Shown here piece by piece: positions 40,703-51,313 of a stretch of 64,000 bases of DNA. The DNA comes from Phytophthora colocasiae (Eukaryota; Oomycota; Peronosporomycetes; Peronosporales; Peronosporaceae): NCBI GenBank assembly GCA_018806915.1, contig JAGKQI010000090.1:186001-250000 (forward strand). The letters are read 5' to 3'. The notes beneath the pieces were generated by a model that was not told the DNA's origin, searched no databases, and saw only the letters and a list, made by a program, of their open reading frames with translations. Every line of letters begins with the position of its first letter. Position 1 is the stretch's first letter. Made by a program: the position numbers and the translations under genes.

Positions 40703-43700
40703 TGATCTACCCGATGCCTCTGATCAATGACCTGTTAGAAGATCTTGACAAGGTTCTGTGGTATTGTTCATTAGACATGGCGAGTGGATTCTGGGTCGTA
40801 TCAATGACCGATCGAGCTCGCGCGATCTCAGCTTTCATCACTCCATTTGGCCTCTTCGAGTGGAATCGCATGCCGTTCGGGCTGAAGAACGCCCCTCAGA
40901 TCTATCAACGTCTCGTAGACAATGCCCTATATGGATTTTTGAAGATCTCCCAGTCCGGAGATGCGGAAGGCTCTGCGGATGTGTTCGAATCGGGAATCCC
41001 GGAAGATCCCGGTCGCCCGTCGGTGCTAGGACGGAGATCATACATCGATGATATCTTGATCACGGCTGGATCATGGGGTCAAATGTGCGATCGGGTAGAA
41101 GACCTATTGGAGGCCTGTGATAAGTGGAATCTCTCGATCAGCGTGACAAAGAGCTTCTGGGGCATGGATAAGGTGGAATATCTCGGGCACAAGGTGTCGA
41201 TCGATGGACTAGAGGCAAACCCGAAGGACCTGAAATCCCTGACGAATCTACCGTTCCCAGGATCGCTCCGATCTATGCAGTCCTTCTTAGGGAGCCTGAA
41301 CTATTATAGTCGGTTCATCGAGGATTACGCGATCTACGCATCGGTTCTGTATGAACTACGTGAAGTGGAGTTCGCAGAACTGAGGAGGCGACCGGACTTA
41401 CGAAAGATCATGGACAGAACGAACCAGATCTCCCATGATCCTACTAAGACAGAGTCAGATCGAGATGGATCGCGAGACATTTCGGGTCAAGGAGGCGGTA
41501 GTGTTCCGGGCCCAGACTTGGGGGCGACGTGTTCCTCCAGATCAAGCGAAATTAAAGTCGCCACGGAACTCAAGAAGGATGAGAGGTGGAGTAGAGCGCA
41601 TGGGGCGTTCACAGCCTTGAAAGCTAAGATCGCATCGACTCCGGTCCTCCGCCACTTCGATACGGCGAAAGTGCCTGTGGTGATCGTATATGCCAGCGAC
41701 TGGGCGATCTCCGCTGCGTTGACGCAAGAACATGACCAGGTCTATCACCCGGTCGCGTTCGCCAGCCGAACCCTGAAAACGAACGAGCTGAACTACAATG
41801 TTGCAGAGAAAGAAGTGTTATCCCTCTTACGGATCCTGGATCTGTACTACACCATGTTGGTGGGTCGCCGGATCAAGGTCTTGACCCGGCATTCCACCCT
41901 TGCCTGGTTGTTCAAGTCATCCGGTCTCCAAGGGCGCCTAGGTCAATGGTCTGCGCTCCTATCCCCTTGGTCGCTTGAGATCACGAAACGTACGAAAGGG
42001 GAAGAGGAGATACTGGGGGCGATCGCAGCCAGCATGACGCCCAGAACGAAGGTCGACGACGCCCTGATCGCGATCGCACCCCTTAAGGAACCCAAGCGCC
42101 GGATCCAAGCCCCAGTGCCCACGGTGGGTCAAAATGAAGAGTTGTGGGTGTTAAGCTTTGACGGATCAGCTCGGGTCAAACGAGGTGGGGGCGCGTTCAG
42201 CGCGATTGTGTGGAGACTACCTGGTTGGGAGATAACTGACGCTAGATCCGGTTACGCCGAAGGTCTCACAGTTAACGAGGCAGAATACAACGGGCTCCTC
42301 TTAGGGCTCGATATGCTCACAGGCCGGGATCGTCGTCGCCTGGTAATCTGTGGTGACTCAAATCTCGTGATCCGTCAAGTTCGTGGCGAGATCGATTCTA
42401 AGGCGCCAGGATTAACGATATTGAAACAGAGGACCCTAGATCGTCTGAAGGGATGGAGCAATCACGAGCTGGTTCATGTGAAGAGAGACTGGAACGGGAG
42501 CGCAGACAGCCTAGCAAGTGCCGCTCTACAACGTCAAGGCGGGATCGAGGTTCGTAGCGAGGGAGATCAGCAGGATCTAGTCACCTTAAATCGACTAGAC
42601 GAGATCCTGATCCCCAAGACTGAAGATCTCGTGGTCCGAGTGTCCGCGGTAACTACGCGAGCCGCTCGAATGAGGTCGGACGCCGCTGTCCTACAAGAAG
42701 AGTTGGTCCGAGAGATGAGGATCGATCGGATCAAGCGGGCGCAGGACGAAGAAGCTTGGATCGCAGGATTGAAGAAATACCTGATCGGGCCGATTACGGA
42801 CATCACTCAAGCGGAATCGCGATCCTATAGTAAGATTGCGTCCGACTACGAGGTAGACGAGCATAATCTACTTTTCTACTGTCCCCCAACGCCGACGTCG
42901 GACGTCGATCGAGACCGACTGATGAAGCTGGTGGTCCCAGAAACGCTACAACAGGATGTCCTGCACCACTATCATACGACTCTCGAAGGCGGACACCAAG
43001 GAATCGGGCGTACCTACCAACGGATCCGGGATCACTTCCACTGGAGAGGACTGTATCGGAGCGTGCAACGATACGTGGGGGAGTGCGTGGATTGTGAGAC
43101 AGGAAAAGGTAGACCCACTATCCAAGGCGAATCCCCAGGGAATTTGCAAGCGACTTACCCGTTCCAGATTATAGCAATGGACCATATACCGTCCTTGCCC
43201 AGATCCGATAAGGGCAACACCGAGTTGCTGATCTGGGTCGATCTGTTCTCGGGATATGTGATTGCCAAGGCCAGTTCCTCTCGATCCGCCCAGACGATCG
43301 CGGAATCTTATGAGGAGTGCGTGTTCCGAAGATTTGGTGCCAGCGAGATCATCCGACACGATCGGGAGCCGGGTTTCATGTCCGACTTCTTCCGATCCTT
43401 CAACAGGATATTGGGGCAACGGCAGCGAGCGACGATGGCATATCGCCCCCAAGCCAATGGAACAGCAGAACGAATGGTACAGACGGCAACGAGGGCGATC
43501 AAGATGTATGTCCAGGATCTTGATCAGAAGGACTGGGATGAATACGCTGAGCGGTTAACGTTCGCGATCAACACCGCCCACGACCGGATCCGGGGAGATA
43601 CCCCTCATTATCTGGTACACGGGTGGGATCCGAGATCGACGTTGGAGGCTACGATACCAGTTGGGTCCACCAGGCATCACGATCGTGATCCTCGTCGATG

Positions 43701-44337
43701 GCGATATAGGGTCCAAAGATACTATCAGCAGTCGCGGGAACAGGTCAATGTCCGTTTGCGGGAAGCGATCGCTAATCGGGCGGATCGGCATAACGAAGAG
43801 ATCGACCCCCACGGGATCGAGGTTGGGTCCCGTGTCTGGTTATACCTCGATCGCGTGAGGGAAGGTTACGCACGTAAATTGGCACATTTATGGCATGGTC
43901 CGTTCCGAGTAGCAGAAAAGATCAATGGGTTCACGATCAAGCTGGAAATTGCGGGATCCAGGTATCACATATTCCCGATAGTCCATGTCTCGAAGCTGAA
44001 GCTGGTGCGGAACTTTCCCGACCGACCCCGAGTCGAGCTGACCGTGAACGAGGCCGATCGCCTAGATTTCGACGAAACCTTGCTCCCGGAGGATATTTGG
44101 ACCCCAGATCTGGATGCCGACGAGTACGAAGTTGAGCGGATTTCCGACATGCGATGCGGAAAGCGGACTCGCCACGGCAGGATTTACCGAGAGTTCCTGG
44201 TACACTGGGTCGGATATGATGATCCGACTTGGGTTGATGAGGCGGACCTCAATTGCGGAGCTATACTGAGCACGTTCTTGCGAGACCACGCGAACCGGAA
44301 CCGATTCGGCGTGATGCAGTCACATGAAGAGGTTTAG
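40687..44337 (+). CDS. Gypsy RT, two RNase H domains, integrase and chromodomain, copy A
   Basis: About 1215 codons. RT: MPFGLKNAPQIYQRL and catalytic YIDD (about 41043). First RNase H, about 41680-42000: D in ASDWAI and E in VAEKEVL, but TRHSTL where a TDH is usual. Second RNase H, about 42145-42530: DGSA, NEAEYNGLLLGL, CGDSNLV and DSLAS, the archaeal-like arrangement with all four acidic residues. Integrase: HHCC zinc finger (42955-43105), D-D-E core (AMDHI, RHDREPGF, NGTAER). GPY/F-like region, then a chromodomain at 44125-44280 (YEVERI, EFLVHWVGYDDPTWV). The chromodomain suggests targeting to modified histones. Confidence 0.9.
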   Translation, partial: GLTRLMIYPMPLINDLLEDLDKVLWYCSLDMASGFWVVSMTDRARAISAFITPFGLFEWNRMPFGLKNAPQIYQRLVDNALYGFLKISQSGDAEGSADVFESGIPEDPGRPSVLGRRSYIDDILITAGSWGQMCDRVEDLLEACDKWNLSISVTKSFWGMDKVEYLGHKVSIDGLEANPKDLKSLTNLPFPGSLRSMQSFLGSLNYYSRFIEDYAIYASVLYELREVEFAELRRRPDLRKIMDRTNQISHDPTKTESDRDGSRDISGQGGGSVPGPDLGATCSSRSSEIKVATELKKDERWSRAHGAFTALKAKIASTPVLRHFDTAKVPVVIVYASDWAISAALTQEHDQVYHPVAFASRTLKTNELNYNVAEKEVLSLLRILDLYYTMLVGRRIKVLTRHSTLAWLFKSSGLQGRLGQWSALLSPWSLEITKRTKGEEEILGAIAASMTPRTKVDDALIAIAPLKEPKRRIQAPVPTVGQNEELWVLSFDGSARVKRGGGAFSAIVWRLPGWEITDARSGYAEGLTVNEAEYNGLLLGLDMLTGRDRRRLVICGDSNLVIRQVRGEIDSKAPGLTILKQRTLDRLKGWSNHELVHVKRDWNGSADSLASAALQRQGGIEVRSEGDQQDLVTLNRLDEILIPKTEDLVVRVSAVTTRAARMRSDAAVLQEELVREMRIDRIKRAQDEEAWIAGLKKYLIGPITDITQAESRSYSKIASDYEVDEHNLLFYCPPTPTSDVDRDRLMKLVVPETLQQDVLHHYHTTLEGGHQGIGRTYQRIRDHFHWRGLYRSVQRYVGECVDCETGKGRPTIQGESPGNLQATYPFQIIAMDHIPSLPRSDKGNTELLIWVDLFSGYVIAKASSSRSAQTIAESYEECVFRRFGASEIIRHDREPGFMSDFFRSFNRILGQRQRATMAYRPQANGTAERMVQTATRAIKMYVQDLDQKDWDEYAERLTFAINTAHDRIRGDTPHYLVHGWDPRSTLEATIPVGSTRHHDRDPRRWRYRVQRYYQQSREQVNVRLREAIANRADRHNEEIDPHGIEVGSRVWLYLDRVREGYARKLAHLWHGPFRVAEKINGFTIKLEIAGSRYHIFPIVHVSKLKLVRNFPDRPRVELTVNEADRLDFDETLLPEDIWTPDLDADEYEVERISDMRCGKRTRHGRIYREFLVHWVGYDDPTWVDEADLNCGAILSTFLRDHANRNRFGVMQSHEEV

Positions 44338-45287
44338 GTGGACGGCAGGTGAAGAAACCGGGTTGCTTCACCGTGACCGACGAAGCTGGTCCGGAGTAAA
44401 ATCTGGATCAGGATGAGAATTTTATATTTGTGTATATGCATGTGAAACAGGGCGGTCGACGCCAGTGGAAGGTGATCCTGGGCGCTCTGGTGAAGATGAT
44501 GGAGGGTCACGACTTGGGGGCGATGGGTACAGGCTATTCTCGAATGGTGACTATGGTAGATATTTGAATTACGTGGGTTATTATCAAGGACTGGGGACTG
44601 ATGAAGGATGCGATACCCAAAACGAAGATCGAGTGTGGGCCTGGTCGTATTGCGCGAATTGCCTCAGAAGCAGGCCAGCAATGAGTATTGGACTTATTTT
44701 ACTGTCAACAGTAAGTGGTGCTTGAACTTAGATAGAGCTTACACTTCGATATCGCGGAACATTGGAGGTGATCATGCGGGGTGTATCGAGATCGGCAGTG
44801 AGGGCTGGATATGACAATACCGAGTGCAAGTTTGGCTCAATTACGCGAAACACCGAGTCGTTATTTCTTATTTACGATCGTTTGTTCAAGAACAAGTTCG
44901 TTTCAAGCTCATCACATGTGATGTGTCGAGATGACGTACCAGCTGCACCTGATCACGCCCAACATTACATTACCGACGTTTTGTACCCATTTGAAGTTGA
45001 TACGATGGGACGTACTATATTACGACCTCAATCACGTCGAACGTCGCCGAATTTCTTTGAGTATGGGGCACCAACAAGGTAGCTGTGCCGGGAGCGCCGG
45101 TGTATTATCCTTTTCCTGCGGGAACAACAAGACAAGAGGACATTGCTCGATTACAGATTACGTTGTAGTCCACCGGACTGAATGGGGTATTCGTCACGGT
45201 TCACTGCATACGTCAATACCAGTCGTTTCTAACGCAGCGAGTTCGAAGTGAATCCCCGTGTGATACAACTTGCGAACTGGGGGCGGA
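44338..45287 (+). other. Gypsy 3' internal region and polypurine tract, copy A
   Basis: About 950 bp between pol and the next LTR, kept almost unchanged in copy B (54945-55895). Open frames of up to 106 codons occur in all three frames, the best at 44762-45082, but none resembles an envelope or other known protein. The last bases before the LTR, GGGGGCGGA, are the likely polypurine tract. Confidence 0.6.
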
Positions 45288-47032
45288 TGTGGTAAAGCAC
45301 ATCTCGATTTTTCGTACTTACTCGAGAAATACATGGGATTAGTATGGTGGACCGATGGCTGCTTCCGATCGCTTTGGACGACGCTAGTTCAGTGAGATTT
45401 TGCTTGATCCAGTGCTGTAAACCCATGATCACTGCAGATATGGGTGGATATTTCTCGATCACGCTTCGAGTGTATAATGTATACTCAGTCCAAGCCAAAG
45501 TGTGATCTGCTGATGATCACCGTCGATAGATATTCTTGAGGTCGAAAGACTGTGATCCTCGATGGAGAGGTACACGTGACACCCCAGGAGTGAAGATCAC
45601 CGAGGATCCAGTCGATTCGGCAGTCATGAGGAGGAGACCAACTAGGATTGCTGACGATCTTGAGTTTAAGTGTGATCCACGGAGGCAGTCATGTTTAAGC
45701 GATATGCTGTGGGGTGGAGTTCACGTCAGTGAAGATCATCAGCTCGAACTAAGTGTAATTAGCCGACGCGATGTGAAGATCGGCGAAGATTGACTGAGAA
45801 TGGTGAACGGAGACCGGTGATCTTACATTATGCCTCTAAGAGCAAGGATCGATGCTCGCTAACTGTGGCACGGGTTCGCGAGCGGATATCACGGTTAATC
45901 AAGTGTAATCGGTGGCAGTGGAGTGGTGATTGACAATAATCAAGTCATATCGAGTGGCAAGAAGGAAGGAGCAAGGGTGTTGCCACGTGATCGGCTTTGG
46001 CATGGTCCTAGGTGGATACGATCTTGGCTCACGGTCCAGCCCGGCGCTCGCGACCCTCCCATTGGCCTGATCCTGATTCCCTGGAGGACGACCAAGCGGG
46101 ATCACGCGCGATCAAGTCCCGATCAGGCAGCGATCAAGTCCCGATCAAGTGCGAGATCAAGTCCCGATTAAGTGCGAGATCAAGTCCCGGTTAAGTACGA
46201 GATCAAGCTTCGGTTAAGTACGAGATCAAGCTTTGGTTAAGTACGAGATCAAGCTTCGGTTAAGTACGAGATCAAGCTTCGGTTAAGTACGGAATCGGCT
46301 CAAGATCAGGGTTAGGGGAACCAAGCTAGGGATCAGCTATGTAGCCAGTGTCATGTGATCGTAGGATAGTAAATCAGGATGGGATTAGTAGGCATAGGAA
46401 TAACCATAAACAGACTCGAATTTGCCCTGAACCACTCAAGTGTCTTCGCTACGCCTGGAACCGGGAACTACATTGGCCCTACAAGCGTCAGGAAGGTAAG
46501 GATACGTGACCTAGTATAGCGGTTAAGTCTGGATAATATATTGGCCAGCTTTGCCCTATCTAGTGAACTATCCTTTAAGTGCATACATCGGATCGGAAGG
46601 AATTGGTTGTTTAGCCTAAGGATCCCGTCGAATCTCGCCCCCTCAAGACCCCCGCTATCGGAAGCGGAAAACAACGAAAGGAAGGGACTGAATCCCGAAC
46701 ATTGGACTATTGGAAGACCTGGATCAAGAACCAGGCACCCGGATCAAGGCTCGAGAACTCGCCTACGACCGGGATCAAGTACCCGAGGTGGAGTGAAGAA
46801 CTTCCACGCCGCCTCAAACCCCTGCGTCACCCAAGACCTTCTTCTCGTCCCAAGACATCTTCAGAGGTTACCTGGAAGAGCGTAACCCGCCTACCGACGG
46901 GTACACAAGGTGAACACTACACGCAACAAGATCACGGATCATCGGGGGACCCCCTCCGTTAGTCGGTGTCTGGGCGCAAGTGGCGATCGCGATCGGCCTC
47001 AACCAGATTTTGGCCAGATCCGCTTCACCACA
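45288..47032 (+). repeat. Gypsy LTR 2 (1745 bp)
   Basis: Same ends as LTR 1. It is 47 bp longer because the 23-bp array has two additional units plus a single-base difference. It is shared by the two internal regions. Confidence 0.9.
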
Positions 47033-49358
47033 ATGGTGCGCGTGCCCGGATCTTCTGGTGACTTCGGATATCACCGTGAGTCCCAAGAAGATGTCAAGAT
47101 TAAAGAAGAACAAGGGGAAGAAGTGCCTACGAATGTTGGATCGACGGAGGCACCGCTGAAAACGGAAAGATCCACAGATCAGCAGAGTTCTGGGAGGATC
47201 TCTACTGACAGGCACGAGGCAGACCTGGATCGCAAACCAGATCTCGAAGAAAAACCTCGAATTCCTTCCAAGGCCCCTTCGAGGCCATTGCGGATCTCGA
47301 TGAGAATCGAGATCCGCACACGAGCGATAAGGAATCAGCAAAGCTGAAACCTAATCTGCTCACCAAGTCCACTGTTGCCTCAAGATCGACCAAGAAAAAG
47401 AAGATCAAGAGCACCCGGACGAAATTGAAAGCTCCAGACTCAGAGCCAGAAGATGTGATCAACCCAGGATCGACGATCACCAAGGACGCGATCGAGCAGG
47501 CCTACTACAGGAAGATGCTAAGCGAGACCTTGCTTAACGATCCCGTTCTTACTATCATACAAGTCCGCCAGATCGGTAACCTCACCGGCCCGGTGTCGAA
47601 GCCCCGGACTAGCTCGGACCGCCTGAACGCGGTGAAGATTCTACTTGATCTGCTCCAAGAGGCTGGTTTAGTGGCTGGAGAATTCGACCCCAACTCTCTA
47701 TTTGACCTGGAATTGGAAGCGATTCAATCTGCAATCCATGATCTATTCAACTCTCTCAAAGTCTTAGTCGGCGAACGCCCACTGACGCCCGATCCAGGCT
47801 ATCAGACTGGATCGTCATGCTACGCGTCAGCGACCTCGGAACCAGATTCCGACAGCCCGAGAAAGCTGCAACGCATGTCGCTGGGCCCTCCGGTGTCAAA
47901 TTCCTGAAATCGCGTATGAAGAAACAAGATACACGATCGGTGGGCACGAAACTGGAGGCTAAGACACCTGATCAGCAAGAAAATCGCCGAATCCGGACAG
48001 ACCAGACCGCGCCAACGACTAATTCCACTGGATCGAGCAACAAGTTGGACGACTACTTCCAAATGGCGATGGATCGTTTCTTAAAAGAACGGAGCCTCGC
48101 AACACCCCAATCGCCGATCAAAGGGGAGTTGGATGTGGAAATGGAGTCCGTTACGGCCTCGGATCCGGATGCATGGGAATACGATCCGGACGATCTGGGC
48201 ATACCAAGTTCCGGGTGGACAGGTGTCGAGCCGAGCAAACGATCGCATCCGCGGCGATCGGTCAAGGAGGATCGTCGATGATCCAGCGGGTCCGGATCTC
48301 AGCGATCTCGGATCTGGAAAGATTTTGCGGGTAAAGATCTAGACGAAGATCGCGCTCGGGCCTGGATCAGTAAGGTCAAGTCAGCGTTCCAGCGCGATCA
48401 GGCTACGGAAGAAGAGAAATGCCTCACGTTTGCAGATCTGATGGTGGGACCGGCAAAGAACTGGTACAGGCAGCTCAGTCGAACGACGAAAACCAAGTGG
48501 GCGGATCTGTTGGACAGTTTCCAGACCCAATATTGTGGGCTGGGTATGTCGGTCGCGTGGCAATACTATCACGCTCGCAAGCGATCGGAAGAAACTCCTC
48601 TCGATTATCTCTACCGGCTCAACGTGGCGGCTTTACGTGCTAGACTAAAGATCAAGGATGGGAACCCCAAGGCCCGCCGGGAACATGTAGACCACTACAT
48701 CGAGACATTGGGAGATCCGGAGTTAGCTGATCGGCTGACCCTACTCCGGCTGAGCGACGTCGATGAACTGGAGGAAGTACTTCGCGCCCGGGAACGGGCG
48801 AAAAGCAGACAGCGTAAATCTGCGTTCGGATCGAAGTACAGACAAAGGCACCGGCCAGCGCCCCGGCAGCACCCACCCGAGCGGTGGTGCGGGCGATCCA
48901 AACCCAAGATCCGAGCTCGGAATCGGAAGAAATATCCGGATCGGACGGATCCGATTCTGAAGGTGATCTCCGGAGGATATATCTTGCCGCGTCAGAATAC
49001 AAGCCGATCGGTACTGGGGTGTCCCCACCAACAGGATCAGCCGCGATCGCACACGAACTCGCAAGATCGAGGCAGGATCACGGATCACAGGGGATCAGAT
49101 CACGATCGAGGTCGCTGTTCGCATTGTGGATCGCGGAAGCACACGGATCTGGACTGCTGGAGACGTTTAACCTGTGACAAATGCGGAAAGAGGGGCCACC
49201 CAACGGATCGCTGCTTATATACATGCCGTGGTTGCGGGGAGATCCATGAAGCTGGAGAATGCCCCATGGAAGAATTTTACAACCAGATTCGCAAGTGGTA
49301 CGATCCGACCCGACACGCCGGATTGTTCCCCGAGAAGGTGGAAAAGATGTTAAACTAG
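47033..49358 (+). pseudogene. Gypsy Gag, copy B (several 1-bp frame breaks)
   Basis: Same sequence as copy A with single-base changes in homopolymers: losses near 47283, 47888 and 48846, gains near 48214, 48236 and 48316. One of them, the lost A near 48846, joins the capsid frame to the zinc-knuckle frame, giving one ORF 48441-49358 that holds both. Confidence 0.85.
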
Positions 49359-51313
49359 GACGCTCGCCGGTTTGGAAACCGGTACGACCCGAGCGTTCTG
49401 AGTACTGCATCTATGCATATGTGAACAAGAAATCGAGAGATCAAGATAGGGAGAATTCGGATCTGCGCGGTAATACATGTAAGTTGCATTCGTATACTGC
49501 TAAGATCGCGAGTCTTCCCCGGGTCGATGAATTCTCGCGATCTGGTGCGGAAGCGGCTCTGAATCTCAAGGAAGGAGAATCCAGGGGGTATTGGAAATAC
49601 CACGCACCAGGAAAATGGTTCCGCCAAGCCAAGATCTCAGGCAAGATCAATCATGAAAGAGCGATCTTGCTCCTGGACACTGGCGCCGAGGTATCCATCT
49701 TGGATACCGCCTTTGCTCGTAAGGTTGGGTGCCAATTTGACACTAGTCAGAGACAGGAATGTGTTGGGATCGGTGATAATGTGTACACCACCGAGGGAAG
49801 AACGAGGGTCAAGATCACGCTCGCGGGATACTTGGGCTACTTTTTCGACATCTGGATCGGGGATCTATCCGGACAAGATGCGATCCTGGGTATGGATTTC
49901 ATGATTCCGGCTGGGGTCCGGATGGACCTAGCGAAGGGATCGATGTGCTTACCTAATGAAGTGGGGATCCCACTTAGTGGTCGCAAGAGATTATACGGGG
50001 AGAAGGTAAGATCGGTAAAATTGGAGGAAGATCTACATATCCCAGTTGGGGCATCCGAAGAGACCGCGTCGAGAGTGAAATTATCGGCTACGGAGAAATT
50101 GTGGGTGACCAGAGGCGACCGATGGGTACCTACTGTGGTAGATGGACCCGGTCGAACTCGGTACTTAGTGATCACGAATTTGAGCGAGAAGATTTTACGA
50201 TTGGATCACAGATTACATGTCGGAATGGTACTTGATCAAGAAAAAGTGCCCCGATCACCCGGGTTTGTGTCGGTCGGATCCCGGCGCTACATGGAATGGC
50301 AGAATCTAGCTCTAGAAGCGACTGTGGACGCAAGACCGGAACCTCAAGAATCCGTGGAGATCCCCTTGCCGTCGGTCGAACGGCCAACCTACGTTACGCC
50401 GCGATCTATACTCCGTCGAGGTAGGACGGCCAAGACCGATCTTAATCCTGCACCGATATCGACATTGGAATCTCGATCACCATCAACCGACGCAGCCGAA
50501 GTCAAGGTCACTTTCCTCGAACCCAAACAGGATCCCATGGACACCCCAACGATTACGATCAGTTCCGACAAGACCACGAGTGGCGAAGCTGGGGGCGGTG
50601 AGACTGAGACGAATGAGAGCTTGCCAGATCAGGCCCCAGATCGAACAGATCGGACATGCGAAGAAGAGATCGAGGTAAAAACAGAAAAACCAGATTTTCA
50701 AATCGAGATCAAACATGTATCCGACGCTGACGCCGGCCCCACGGTTGAGGACGCCCCGATCCTGACGGCCAAGGACGATAGACTTCGTGATCAATCAACG
50801 GATGAACCGGATCCGACATCTCTTGAAGGGATCGAGAACGCCGATCAGACCCACTTACACGAAAGTGGCGATTTTTCGGCCGAAGATCTAGCCGATAATC
50901 TCGCAGTAGTACCAGAGATCCAGATCTCCACTACTGAAGAAGTCAGGATTGAAGATCTACAAGTAGGAAATCCGGGATCGGCTACCCCGGAGGAGGTCGA
51001 GAAACTTCGGCAGATTATTTGGAAGAAGCGACATCTCCTGATCGGGAAAGGAAACGCACTTCCTCCGGCGGCTAAGGGCGTCATTTGTGATATCGACGTG
51101 GGGGATGCAAAGCCGATTGCACAACGAGTCCGAAAGGTGGCGCCACAGTTCCGCGAGAAAGTATCGGATCTCATCAAAGATCTCCTAGCTGCCAAGATCA
51201 TTCGGCCATCGACCTCGCCATGGGCATCTCCGATCGTGGTGATCATCAAGAAGAACGGTGTAGACATCCGACTGTGCATCGATTATCGGCTGGTGACGGT
51301 CTCACAAGGCTGA
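49259..51313 (+). CDS. Gypsy protease and N-terminal RT, copy B
   Basis: 684 codons, nearly identical to copy A (one clear difference: GYFFD for VYFFD downstream of the protease site). Protease LLLDTGAEVSILD and RT LCIDYR are present; it ends at the same RT frame break as copy A. Confidence 0.85.
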   Translation: MPHGRILQPDSQVVRSDPTRRIVPREGGKDVKLGRSPVWKPVRPERSEYCIYAYVNKKSRDQDRENSDLRGNTCKLHSYTAKIASLPRVDEFSRSGAEAALNLKEGESRGYWKYHAPGKWFRQAKISGKINHERAILLLDTGAEVSILDTAFARKVGCQFDTSQRQECVGIGDNVYTTEGRTRVKITLAGYLGYFFDIWIGDLSGQDAILGMDFMIPAGVRMDLAKGSMCLPNEVGIPLSGRKRLYGEKVRSVKLEEDLHIPVGASEETASRVKLSATEKLWVTRGDRWVPTVVDGPGRTRYLVITNLSEKILRLDHRLHVGMVLDQEKVPRSPGFVSVGSRRYMEWQNLALEATVDARPEPQESVEIPLPSVERPTYVTPRSILRRGRTAKTDLNPAPISTLESRSPSTDAAEVKVTFLEPKQDPMDTPTITISSDKTTSGEAGGGETETNESLPDQAPDRTDRTCEEEIEVKTEKPDFQIEIKHVSDADAGPTVEDAPILTAKDDRLRDQSTDEPDPTSLEGIENADQTHLHESGDFSAEDLADNLAVVPEIQISTTEEVRIEDLQVGNPGSATPEEVEKLRQIIWKKRHLLIGKGNALPPAAKGVICDIDVGDAKPIAQRVRKVAPQFREKVSDLIKDLLAAKIIRPSTSPWASPIVVIIKKNGVDIRLCIDYRLVTVSQG

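Noticed and set aside
44762..45082. 106-codon frame considered as an envelope or accessory gene of the Gypsy element
   Set aside because: No signal peptide, membrane segment or motif; other frames are equally open there. Kept only as a region of interest.
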